Below are positions 17,222-25,086 of a DNA stretch of 64,000 nucleotides, in pieces; within the stretch, counting starts at the first letter, position 1, and each line of letters begins with the position of its first letter. The DNA is taken from the NCBI RefSeq assembly GCF_014647835.1, contig NZ_BMPY01000033.1, positions 17,291 through 81,290 on the forward strand, read 5' to 3'. A model generated the notes under the pieces. The model did no database searches and was not told where the DNA came from. It worked only from the letters and a program-made list of their open reading frames with translations. Position numbers and translations under genes: made by a program. The DNA is from Microbispora rosea subsp. aerata. Lineage in GTDB: Bacteria; Actinomycetota; Actinomycetes; Streptosporangiales; Streptosporangiaceae.

Positions 17222-20089
17222 GTGAGCGTGCTCGACTTCCCCGGGGGACCGGGGGGCTCCGATTCGCTGTTCGAGCGGACGCCGCCGCACAACATCGAGG
17301 CCGAGCAGTCGGTGCTGGGCGGCATGCTGCTGTCCAAGGACGCCATCGCCGACGTCATCGAGGTGCTGCGGGCCGACGACTTCTACCGGCCGGCGCACCA
17401 GATCGTCTTCGACGTGATCATCGACCTCTACGGCCGGGGCGAGCCCGCCGACTCGGTGACCGTCTTCGACGAGCTGCAAAAGCGCGGCGAGGTCGCCCGG
17501 GTCGGCGGCGGCGCCTACCTGCACACGCTGACCGCCGTCGTGCCCACCGCCGCGAACGCCGGCTACTACGCCAAGATCGTCCGGGAGCAGGCCGTCCTGC
17601 GCCGCCTCATCGAGGCCGGCACCCGCATCGTCTCCTACGGGTACGGCGGCCAGGGTGAGGAGGTCGACGACCTGGTCGACCGCGCGCAGGCCGAGATCTA
17701 CAAGGTCACCGAGCGCCGCACGTCCGAGGACTACCTCCCGCTGTCGGAGATCATGCCGTCGGCGCTCGACGAGATCGAGGCCATCGGCAGCCGCGGCGGC
17801 CAGATGGTCGGCGTCCCGACCGGCTTCCAGGACCTCGACGCCCTGACCAACGGCCTCCACCCCGGCCAGATGATCGTCGTGGCCGCCCGGCCCGCGATCG
17901 GCAAGGCGCTGGCCCTCGACACGCCGCTGCCCACGCCCGACGGGTGGACCACGATGGGCGAGGTGCGGGTCGGTGACTACCTGATCGGCGCCGACGGGCG
18001 CCCGACGCGTGTCGTCGCCGCCACGGACGTCATGGTGGACAGGCCCTGCTACGAGGTCGAGTTCAGCGACGGCACGGTCATCGTGGCCGACGCCCAGCAC
18101 CAGTGGCGGACGACCACACGCGCCCACCGGCGGCGGCGTTCGGAAAGCGCGCCACGCCATCGCCGGTCCCCGGCCGCCCGGCGGAAGGCGGAGACCGCCT
18201 ACGTCATGGCGCGGGCGCTTCCCGGCGAGCGCGTCACCCACCGGGAGGCGGTGGCCGTCGTCGGATCGGAATTCCGGCACGTCCCGCACACAGTGGGGCG
18301 CGCCGTCGGCCCGGCCGGGAAGGCGCCGCGTCCGGTGAGCGGTCCGCGCCGAAGCTACGTGTGGAACACGACGGTGTACTCGCGCGGGAACCTGTTCCGG
18401 GCCCTGCGCGACCACGTGAGCACACCGGAGAACGCGGCCACGACCGCCGTCCACGGCGATGTCGTGACCACCGAGCAGATCGCCGCGACCTTGCGCTGCG
18501 CCTCGTCGGACAACCGGCCGAACCACGCGGTCGCCGTCGCGCAGGCGTTCGACCTGCCCGAGCGGGAGCTGCCGCTGCCGCCGTACGTCCTGGGCGTCTG
18601 GCTCGGGGACGGTCACAGCGACAGCGCGAGGATCACGGCCGTCGAGCCCGAGATCATCGCCCAACTCGAGTCCGAGGGCCTGCGAGTCGACCGGCTGGGC
18701 ACGGGCATCGCCTGCACGCTGAAGCTTCCCGAGCCGGAGCCGTTGCCCGAGCGGACCTGCGTCGTCTGCGGAAAGGCGTTCGTCCCCGAAACCTCCCAAG
18801 CGCGCACGTGCGGGCGGTCCTGCGGGGGCGGGGCCCGGTTCGCCGCGGAGCCGGCCCCCGCCCCGGTATGCCGCGACCGCGGCGAGCCGTCCTCGGGCGG
18901 ACGCTGTCAGAAGTGCCACGCTGAGCGCGGCAGTGTGCGGGCGATCCTGCGTTGCCTCGGCGTGCTCGGTGACAAGCACATTCCGGCGGCGTACCTGCGT
19001 GCGTCCGAACGCCAGCGGCGGGATCTGCTGGCCGGGCTCCTCGACACCGACGGTCATGTGAACCGCGACGGGCAGGTGCAGCTCGCGCTGACGAACCGCA
19101 GGCTCGCGGAGGACGCCCTGGAGCTCGTGCTCAGCCTCGGCTACAAGGCGACGATGCGGACCAAGCCCGTCGACGGCGGGACCGCGAAGTCCTCCGCCTG
19201 CTACATGATCGACTTCACTCCGGCGGAGAAGGTCTTCCGGCTCGCGCGCAAGGCCGGCAGGCAGGTGACGAAGGCGCATCCCAGCACGCGGGTGCGTCAC
19301 ATCGTGGACGTCCGTCCCGTGCCTTCCGTGCCGGTGAGGTGTGTGGAGGTGGACAACGCCGACCACATGTATCTGGCCGGAAGATCCTGCATCCCCACGC
19401 ACAACTCGACGCTGGGGCTGGACTTCGCCCGCTCGGCGGCGATCAAGCATGGGATGACCACCGTCATCTTCTCGCTGGAGATGTCGCGCAACGAGATCAC
19501 CATGCGTCTGCTGTCCGCCGAGGCGCGGGTCGCGCTGCACACCATGCGTACGGGCACGATGAGCGACGACGACTGGACGCGGATGGCCCGCCGGATGGGG
19601 GAGGTCGCCGAGGCGCCGCTGTTCATCGACGACTCCCCGAACATGTCGATGATGGAGATCAGGGCCAAGTGCCGCCGCCTCAAGCAGCGTCACGATCTGC
19701 GCTTCGTGATCGTCGACTATCTCCAGCTCATGAGCTCGCCCAAGAAGGTCGAGAGCCGTCAGCAGGAGGTCTCCGAGCTGTCGCGGTCGCTGAAGCTGCT
19801 GGCCAAGGAGCTGGAGGTGCCGGTCGTCGCGATCTCCCAGCTCAACCGTGGTCCCGAGCAGCGTTCGGACAAGCGCCCGCAGGTGTCAGACCTGCGTGAG
19901 TCCGGATCGATCGAGCAGGACGCCGACATGGTCATCCTGCTGCACCGGGAGGACGCGTACGAGCCGGAGTCGCCGCGCGCGGGCGAGGCGGACCTGATCG
20001 TGGCCAAGCACAGAAACGGCCCCACGGCCACGGTCACGGTGGCCTTCCAGGGCCACTACAGCCGCTTTGTCGACATGGCCACGCACTGA
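17222..20089 (+). CDS. dnaB: replicative DNA helicase DnaB, intein-containing
   Basis: Hexameric 5'-3' helicase at the replication fork. The precursor is 955 aa; removing the 500-aa intein leaves 455 aa, the normal DnaB size. N-extein (residues 1-228): primase-interacting N-domain (NIEAEQSVLGGMLLSKDAI) and the start of the RecA-like core up to AARPAIGK. C-extein (from residue 729): STLGLDFARS, completing the Walker A motif GKST, then VIFSLEMSRNEI, Walker B FVIVDYLQLM, SQLNRGPEQR and DLRESGSIEQDADM. Splicing is therefore essential for ATP binding. GTG 17222 is favoured because AGGGGG ends 7 nt before it. GTG 17216 and 17228 are alternatives. Confidence 0.96.
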   Translation: MSVLDFPGGPGGSDSLFERTPPHNIEAEQSVLGGMLLSKDAIADVIEVLRADDFYRPAHQIVFDVIIDLYGRGEPADSVTVFDELQKRGEVARVGGGAYLHTLTAVVPTAANAGYYAKIVREQAVLRRLIEAGTRIVSYGYGGQGEEVDDLVDRAQAEIYKVTERRTSEDYLPLSEIMPSALDEIEAIGSRGGQMVGVPTGFQDLDALTNGLHPGQMIVVAARPAIGKALALDTPLPTPDGWTTMGEVRVGDYLIGADGRPTRVVAATDVMVDRPCYEVEFSDGTVIVADAQHQWRTTTRAHRRRRSESAPRHRRSPAARRKAETAYVMARALPGERVTHREAVAVVGSEFRHVPHTVGRAVGPAGKAPRPVSGPRRSYVWNTTVYSRGNLFRALRDHVSTPENAATTAVHGDVVTTEQIAATLRCASSDNRPNHAVAVAQAFDLPERELPLPPYVLGVWLGDGHSDSARITAVEPEIIAQLESEGLRVDRLGTGIACTLKLPEPEPLPERTCVVCGKAFVPETSQARTCGRSCGGGARFAAEPAPAPVCRDRGEPSSGGRCQKCHAERGSVRAILRCLGVLGDKHIPAAYLRASERQRRDLLAGLLDTDGHVNRDGQVQLALTNRRLAEDALELVLSLGYKATMRTKPVDGGTAKSSACYMIDFTPAEKVFRLARKAGRQVTKAHPSTRVRHIVDVRPVPSVPVRCVEVDNADHMYLAGRSCIPTHNSTLGLDFARSAAIKHGMTTVIFSLEMSRNEITMRLLSAEARVALHTMRTGTMSDDDWTRMARRMGEVAEAPLFIDDSPNMSMMEIRAKCRRLKQRHDLRFVIVDYLQLMSSPKKVESRQQEVSELSRSLKLLAKELEVPVVAISQLNRGPEQRSDKRPQVSDLRESGSIEQDADMVILLHREDAYEPESPRAGEADLIVAKHRNGPTATVTVAFQGHYSRFVDMATH
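17906..19405 (+). mobile_element. class 3-type intein with LAGLIDADG homing endonuclease in the DnaB P-loop
   Basis: In-frame insertion of exactly 500 codons between Lys and Ser of the Walker A GKST. It begins with Ala (ALALDTPLPTPDGW) instead of Cys or Ser and ends THN before Ser+1. Block B reads AQHQW (His 65, Trp 67), block F carries Cys 479 (VRCVEVDNADHMYL) and block G has Thr 498. This is the W-C-T triad of class 3 inteins. Homing-endonuclease motifs are LGVWLGDGH (near 18590-18619) and LLAGLLDTDGHV (near 19025-19060), both keeping their acidic residues. Between them lies a Cys-rich insert (18758-18916). Everything needed for splicing and homing appears intact (inference). Confidence 0.92.
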
Positions 20090-20129
20090 CAACCGGAGCG
20101 CGCCGAGGGGTTCGTGGAGGCCCGCGTCG

Positions 20130-20684
20130 TCACTCGGCGGCCGTGTTCGCGGCCTTGTCCTGCTCCAGCGCCGCGACGCGGGCGGCGGCCCATTCGGCCC
20201 AGTCGCGCTGGGCGGCGGTCAGGCGCAGGCCCCACTCCAGCGCGATGTCGCCGTACAGGCGCAGCGCGTCGCCGCCCTGGCCGATGACGGACTCGCGGAT
20301 GCCGAGAAGCTGGTCGTGCTCGTGGACGGCGCGCTCGGCCAGCCGTTCCAGGTAGCCGCGGGCGGCGTCGGCGCCGACCTGGTCGAGGAAGAACACCCGC
20401 AGCAGCATGTCGCTGCGCCGGCTCAGGGTGGGCGGCACCTCGATCAGCCAGTGGCGCAGCTCGGCGCGGCCCTCATCGGTGATCTCGTATTCCTTGCGCC
20501 CGCGCGGGCCCTCCGCCACGACCCGCACCAGCCCGTCCTGGGCCAGCCGGCCGAGCTCGGCGTAGAGCTGGCTCTGGGTGGCGGGCCAGACGTTCTGCAG
20601 GGAGATCTCGAAGGTCTTCAGCAGGTCGTAGCCGCTGGCGGGCCCGGCCGACAGGAGACCGAGCATGGCGTGACGAAGGCTCAT
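20130..20684 (-). CDS. PadR-family transcriptional regulator (carotenoid-oxygenase operon)
   Basis: A 184-aa PadR/Vir-type regulator. The N-terminal winged helix (residues 1-80) reads LRHAMLGLLSAGPASGYDLLK with SQLYAELGRLAQDGLV as wing and recognition region. A C-terminal helical domain (about 90-175) mediates dimerisation. ATG 20684 follows ATCGGAG and gives the family start; the frame is open to 20714 but without a ribosome site. It is divergent from a membrane protein and carotenoid oxygenase, and two copies of a 17-bp element lie between the divergent starts, so it probably represses itself and that operon. The ligand is unknown. Confidence 0.9.
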   Translation of the reverse strand: MSLRHAMLGLLSAGPASGYDLLKTFEISLQNVWPATQSQLYAELGRLAQDGLVRVVAEGPRGRKEYEITDEGRAELRHWLIEVPPTLSRRSDMLLRVFFLDQVGADAARGYLERLAERAVHEHDQLLGIRESVIGQGGDALRLYGDIALEWGLRLTAAQRDWAEWAAARVAALEQDKAANTAAE

Positions 20685-20709
20685 GGCTCCGATCCTACAT
20701 TCCTGCATT

Positions 20710-20755
20710 GACATGTCACGAGTGGAGGTTCTACTTTCGACATGTCACTAGTGGA
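20710..20755. promoter_or_regulatory. two 17-bp direct repeats, probable PadR operators
   Basis: GACATGTCACGAGTGGA (20710-20726) and GACATGTCACTAGTGGA (20739-20755) differ at one base and are 29 bp apart. Each holds the palindrome GACATGTC, and the second also holds CACTAGTG. They lie between the divergent starts at 20684 and 20778. Confidence 0.7.
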
Positions 20756-20777
20756 ATGTCGTGCCGAAGGAACCCCC

Positions 20778-21335
20778 GTGCTCCGTTACGTCCTCACCTT
20801 CCTGCCCTGGATCGCCTTCGCCGTGCTCAGCACGAACGGCGAGGCCAGGTACGGAGCCGTGACCGCGCTCCTCGTCTCGGTCGTGCTGCTCGCCGCCGAC
20901 CGCCGGGCGGGGCGCGGCTGGGACGAGATGGTCATCGAGCTCAGCTCGGGAGTCTTCTTCGCGGGTCTGACGCTCGCCGCGTTCACGGTCTCGCCCGCGC
21001 CCTTCGGCGCGTACGGCCCGGCCGTGTCGGTGGCCTGGCTGGCCCTCACCGCCTGGGGGTCGCTGGCCGTCCGCAGGCCGTTCACCCTGGGCATCGCCCG
21101 CCGGACGACCCCGGCCGAGGTGCACGCGACCCCGATGTTCTACCGGGTCAACGCCGTCATCACCGCCGTGTGGGCGGCGGGCTTCACCCTCAACGCCGCC
21201 GGCCTGGCCCTGCTGCTCGCGTTCGCCCCGCACGCCACCGCCGCGATCGTCGCGGTGAAGGTCTGCGGCTTCGCGCTTCCCGCCCTGTTCACCATCCGAT
21301 ACCCCCAGATCGTCCGCGCCCGCTACGCCGCCTGA
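20778..21335 (+). CDS. multi-pass membrane protein of unknown function, PadR-linked
   Basis: A 185-aa protein with about five hydrophobic segments (for example YVLTFLPWIAFAVLS, VTALLVSVVLLAA and VSVAWLALTAWGSLAV) and a short arginine-rich C-terminus. A polar loop AVRRPFTLGIARRTTPAEVHAT lies in the middle. I do not recognise a named family or catalytic residues. GTG 20778 is chosen because AAGGA lies 6 nt before it; the earlier ATG 20742 falls inside the second operator repeat and lacks a ribosome site. It is 15 bp upstream of the carotenoid oxygenase, so the two are one operon. A role in membrane supply or carotenoid handling is only a guess. Confidence 0.75.
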   Translation: MLRYVLTFLPWIAFAVLSTNGEARYGAVTALLVSVVLLAADRRAGRGWDEMVIELSSGVFFAGLTLAAFTVSPAPFGAYGPAVSVAWLALTAWGSLAVRRPFTLGIARRTTPAEVHATPMFYRVNAVITAVWAAGFTLNAAGLALLLAFAPHATAAIVAVKVCGFALPALFTIRYPQIVRARYAA

Positions 21336-21350
21336 TCGGAGCCGCCCGCC

Positions 21351-22670
21351 ATGACCGCCACACCGACCGCCGCCTACCTGACCGGCCGCCTCGCCCCCGT
21401 CCCCGACGAGATCGACGCGGTCGACCTGCCCGTCGAGGGCACGCTGCCGCCCGAGCTCACCGGCCGTTACTTCCGCAACGGCCCCAACCCCCGCCCCGGC
21501 GAGGACTTCGGCCACTGGTTCGTCGGCCACGGCATGATCCACGGCATCCGGCTGCGCGACGGGCGGGCCGAGTGGTACCGCAACCGCTGGGTCCGCACCA
21601 AGCGCTTCGCCGGCGCGCCGTACGTGCACGAGCGCGGCGTGGACCTCGAGGCCGTGTCCGCCAACACCCATGTGATCCGGCACGCCGACAAGATCTTCGC
21701 GCTCGTGGAGAACGGCCTGCCGTACGAGATGACGCCGGAGCTCGACACGGTCGGCCCGTGCGACTTCGGCGGGCGGCTGGCCACGGCGATGACCGCGCAT
21801 CCGAAGGAGGACCCGATCACCGGGGAGCTGCACTTCTTCGGGTACGGCTGGGCCGTGCCCTACCTCACCTACCACCGCCTGTCGGCCGCCGGCGAGCTGG
21901 TGGAGAGCCGCCCGATCGACGTGCCGGGGCCCACCATGGCCCACGACTTCGCGATCACCGAGCACCACGTGGTGTGGCTCGACCTGCCCGTCGTCTTCGA
22001 CTTCGGCCTGGTCGGGCGCGGCATGCCGTACCGCTGGGACGACGCGTACGGCGCGCGGCTCGGCGTGATGAGCCGCGCGACCGGCGACGTGCGGTGGTTC
22101 GAGATCGACCCCTGCTACGTCTTCCATGTGGGCAACGCGAGCGAGGACGCACGCGGGCGCGTGGTCGTGGACGCGGTGCGCTACTCGCCGGGGGCGTTCC
22201 GCGGCTTCTGGCCGACCATCGGCGGTGTGGCCAACCCGGCCGCCCACACCGGGGGCGCGGCGCTGCACCGCTGGGTCCTCGATCCCGCCGCCGGCGTCGC
22301 CAAGGACGAGCCGCTGGACGACCTCGACGTCGAGTTTCCCACGATCAACGAGACGCGCACCGGGCTGGCCAGCCGTTACATCTACGCGGCCGGCAAGCGC
22401 GCGATCGTGAAGTATGACACCGCGAACGGCGTGAGCCTGGCCCACGAGACGGGCGACAGCTCGCCGGGCGAGGCCGTGTTCGTCCCCGGTTCGGGCGCGA
22501 CGGCCGAGGACGAGGGCTGGCTGCTGTCGATCGCGGGCACCGAGCACGGCGCCGAGCTGCTGGTGCTCGACGCCCGCGACCTGACGCGCGTGGCGTCCGT
22601 ACGGCTGCCGCGCCGGGTGCCGGCCGGCTTCCACGGCTCGTGGATCCCCGACGGCACTCCGGGCGCGTGA
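21351..22670 (+). CDS. carotenoid cleavage oxygenase family protein
   Basis: A 439-aa seven-bladed propeller non-haem iron oxygenase that cleaves a double bond in carotenoids, apocarotenoids or stilbene-like compounds. Family signatures are GRYFRNGPNPRP, HWFVGHGMIHGIRL, and the four histidine iron ligands predicted at His 150 (MTAHPKED), His 198 (TMAHDFAI), His 259 (YVFHVGNA) and His 428 (GFHGSW). All four appear present, so the enzyme is probably active. ATG 21351 follows GATCGGAGCCGCC. No carotenoid biosynthesis genes are in the window apart from idi far upstream, so the substrate cannot be inferred. Confidence 0.93.
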   Translation: MTATPTAAYLTGRLAPVPDEIDAVDLPVEGTLPPELTGRYFRNGPNPRPGEDFGHWFVGHGMIHGIRLRDGRAEWYRNRWVRTKRFAGAPYVHERGVDLEAVSANTHVIRHADKIFALVENGLPYEMTPELDTVGPCDFGGRLATAMTAHPKEDPITGELHFFGYGWAVPYLTYHRLSAAGELVESRPIDVPGPTMAHDFAITEHHVVWLDLPVVFDFGLVGRGMPYRWDDAYGARLGVMSRATGDVRWFEIDPCYVFHVGNASEDARGRVVVDAVRYSPGAFRGFWPTIGGVANPAAHTGGAALHRWVLDPAAGVAKDEPLDDLDVEFPTINETRTGLASRYIYAAGKRAIVKYDTANGVSLAHETGDSSPGEAVFVPGSGATAEDEGWLLSIAGTEHGAELLVLDARDLTRVASVRLPRRVPAGFHGSWIPDGTPGA

Positions 22671-22691
22671 GCTGTACGGACGCTTACCCGA

Positions 22692-24203
22692 TCAGAGCCG
22701 GGTGAGCCGGACGGCGTCGGCGATGACGTAGCCGGTGCCCGAGGTCCAGCGGCTCACGCCGACGGCGGCGTACGTGCCGGCCTTGAGGGAGAACGTGCCC
22801 AGGCTGCGCCACGCGCCGCCGCCGGAGCGTTGGTCGACGTAGACCGTCTGGTTGCCGCTCGACGTCGCCACGATGTACGGCGCCGAGGAGTTGTAGCCGG
22901 GGTCGGACGGATACCACACCTCGACCCGGTAGGTGCCCGCGCTGGGGACGGCGACGGTGTACCAGGCCGGGTCGCTGGCGGCCACCGGGTTCGCGAAGCG
23001 GTAGTCGGCGCCGTAGCGCTGACCGGAATAGGTCGAGGTGCCCCAGTTGGCGCTCGCGCTGAACTGGCTGCTGGAGTTGTCCACCGTGGCCGACCACGAG
23101 GGAGTGCCGCCGCCGGTCACGTAGTTCATGTACGTCGTCCAGTTCCAGTGGGAGCCGGGGTCGGTGTGGGTGGCGCCGGGCACCTCGTTGTGGCCGATGA
23201 TGTGCGCGCGGTCCTTCGGAATGCGGTATTTGTCGCAGATGGCGCGGGTCAGCGCGGCCGAGGCGCGATACATGGCGTCGGTGAACCACGAGGCGTCGCT
23301 GACGTAGCCCTCGTGCTCGATCCCGATGGAGCGGGTGTTGTAGTTCCAGTTGCCCGCGTGCCAGGCGACGTCCTTCTCCCGCACCATCTGCGTGATCGCG
23401 CCGTTCGACGACTTGACCACGTAGTGCGCCGAGACCTGGGCGGCGGGGTTCTGGAACCAGGAGATCGTGCCGGCGTACGAGCCCTGGGTCACGTGGATGA
23501 CCACCCGGTCGATGGCGTAGCTCGACGGGCGGCTGGAGGCGGTGTAGTTGGAGGAGCTGGCCGCGACCCACGCGGCGGGGCCGTAGTCGGTGCTCAGCGT
23601 CTCCACCGGGGCGTTCAGGTCGCGGACGTGCGCGTAACGGCCGCGGTCCGCGGTGACCTCCCGCGGCGCGACCGCGACGCCGCGCGCCTTGATCCCGAGG
23701 CCGAGCTGCTCGTAGACCGCGTCGGCGTAGAGCCGGGCGACCTCAGGGGATGCGGCGTTGGAGTATTCGGCCACGGCCTGATACCAGCGTCCGGCGTCCT
23801 TCCTGGCCGCCTCGTCGAGGCCGAGCTTGTCGGCGTGGGCGCGCAGCAGGGCCGCGCCGCCCATGATGTTGGCCTCGGTGTCGGAGCGCAGCTTCTCGAC
23901 CGGCAGCCCGGTCAGCTCCGCGGCCTTCTCCAGGGCGTGGACCGTGGGGTTGGTGACCAGGTGCATGACGCCGTAGCCGCCGCTCGCGCTCGGCTCGCCG
24001 CCGTGGTCGTCCAGGTGGGTCTCGGCGTACGCGACGGCGACCAGCAGGTCGCGCGGCACGTCGTGCGCGGCCGCGGCGCGGTCGAACGCCACGGGGAGCG
24101 GGGTGGGCCCGGCCGCCGCGGCGGGCTGCCCGGCGAGGCCGAGGGCGAGCGCGGCCAGGGTGGTGACGGTGAGGACCGCTAATCGGGGGAGAGGGAGGTT
24201 CAT
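22692..24203 (-). CDS. secreted N-acetylmuramoyl-L-alanine amidase with extra N- and C-terminal domains
   Basis: A 503-aa exported cell-wall hydrolase. Order: signal peptide (1-31, ending GQPAAAA); a helical domain resembling lytic transglycosylase or muramidase scaffolds (about 36-180: LLVAVAYAETHLDDHGGEPSASGGYGVM, with a possible catalytic Glu in YAETH); an amidase_2/PGRP domain (about 225-385: DRVVIHVTQGSY, SAHYVV, WHAGNWNYNTRSIGIEHEG, GHNEVPGATHTDPGSHW) with zinc ligands His, His and a DPG; and a C-terminal golvesin-like beta domain (about 395-503: YRVEVWYPSDPGYNSSAPY) probably for wall binding. ATG 24203 follows AGGAG. It stands alone, with an inverted repeat upstream. Confidence 0.9.
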   Translation of the reverse strand: MNLPLPRLAVLTVTTLAALALGLAGQPAAAAGPTPLPVAFDRAAAAHDVPRDLLVAVAYAETHLDDHGGEPSASGGYGVMHLVTNPTVHALEKAAELTGLPVEKLRSDTEANIMGGAALLRAHADKLGLDEAARKDAGRWYQAVAEYSNAASPEVARLYADAVYEQLGLGIKARGVAVAPREVTADRGRYAHVRDLNAPVETLSTDYGPAAWVAASSSNYTASSRPSSYAIDRVVIHVTQGSYAGTISWFQNPAAQVSAHYVVKSSNGAITQMVREKDVAWHAGNWNYNTRSIGIEHEGYVSDASWFTDAMYRASAALTRAICDKYRIPKDRAHIIGHNEVPGATHTDPGSHWNWTTYMNYVTGGGTPSWSATVDNSSSQFSASANWGTSTYSGQRYGADYRFANPVAASDPAWYTVAVPSAGTYRVEVWYPSDPGYNSSAPYIVATSSGNQTVYVDQRSGGGAWRSLGTFSLKAGTYAAVGVSRWTSGTGYVIADAVRLTRL

Positions 24204-24259
24204 ACGGGCTCTCCTGATGTGTGGGGGGTGACGGCTGCACCGTATGCCAGTTCTGACAC

Positions 24260-24278
24260 GATGTCGATAATTGACATC
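24260..24278 (-). promoter_or_regulatory. inverted repeat upstream of the amidase gene
   Basis: GATGTC (24260-24265) and GACATC (24273-24278) flank an AT-rich GATAATT, 57 bp upstream of the amidase start. It is a candidate operator or promoter element. The rest of the gap 24204-24531 shows no gene or RNA fold I can support, and no ydaO-type riboswitch. Confidence 0.4.
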
Positions 24279-24531
24279 ACGGACTTGTAAGAAGAAACTT
24301 TCCGCCTTCACTCCCCGCGCCCGCGGCCGGACCGGGCCTTCGCCGATCGCATGCGGTCAAGGGGACGTCGTGAGGCTCCCCCTCGCGGCCACGCTCCCGC
24401 GTATCCTCCCGGCCGCGATCGCCGGCGCCGTCCGCGTCATGAGGGTCCAGGGGATGAGCCGGTAGTGCGTGGTTAGCCGGCCGTCGTCGAACACGTGCGG
24501 AGCGATGGCCGGCCGGGGATGCCGGAGCCGG

Positions 24532-24990
24532 TCAGCTCGCGGCGCGGCCGGACAGCCGCTCGGCGAGGATCCGGGCCCTGGCGAGCTGCACCTTCCGCGC
24601 CTGGCCCGCCGCGAACCCCAGCACGAGCCACGGTGCGCTCAGGTCCAGCCGGTCGTCCACCCGCGTGCCGCCGTCCTCCGGCGACAGGTCGAACCGGTAG
24701 CCCATCCGTACGCCGCCGGGGCTGTCCACCTGCCCCCGTACGGACAGTTTGCCGGGCCGGCGCTCGGTCAGCAGCGTGACCGCGATCGGGTTGTCGTACT
24801 TCAGCCCGAGGAAACGGAACCGCTCGATGGAGGTGTAGCGCACCACCCCCGGCTCGGACAGGTCGACGTCCCGTACGGCGACCACGAGAGGGGACAGGCC
24901 GATGTAGTTCTCGGGCGTCGTGAGGTGCGCGAAGACCTCCTCCGGCGCGGCGTCCACATGGAACGTGTTGGTGAGGACCCGTGCGGGCAC
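24532..24990 (-). CDS. SRPBCC (polyketide cyclase/START-like) family protein
   Basis: A 152-aa single-domain protein with the helix-grip fold pattern: the start VLTNTFHVDAAPEEVFAHLTTPENY is the classical SRPBCC opening strand and helices, followed by strands (VVRYTSIERFRFLGLKY) and the long C-terminal helix (ARKVQLARARILAERL). Such proteins bind hydrophobic ligands; no catalytic residues can be named. GTG 24990 follows GGGAGGCCG. It lies downstream of the XRE regulator on the same strand with 96 bp between them. Confidence 0.82.
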   Translation of the reverse strand: MPARVLTNTFHVDAAPEEVFAHLTTPENYIGLSPLVVAVRDVDLSEPGVVRYTSIERFRFLGLKYDNPIAVTLLTERRPGKLSVRGQVDSPGGVRMGYRFDLSPEDGGTRVDDRLDLSAPWLVLGFAAGQARKVQLARARILAERLSGRAAS

Positions 24991-25086
24991 CCGGCCTCCC
25001 CTGATCGGAGCCTGACTGGAAGCCGGCTCGGCGATGACGTCGCGGAAATTGTCGCAGGGCCGCGTCGCCGGCCGGACGCCGGATGA

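Noticed and set aside
17906-19405. A free-standing homing endonuclease gene or a frameshifted dnaB
   Set aside because: The frame is continuous and both flanks join into a perfect DnaB Walker A motif, so it is an in-frame intein.
24204-24531. Cyclic-di-AMP (ydaO-type) riboswitch before the cell-wall amidase
   Set aside because: The conserved ydaO sequence blocks were not found; only a short inverted repeat is present.
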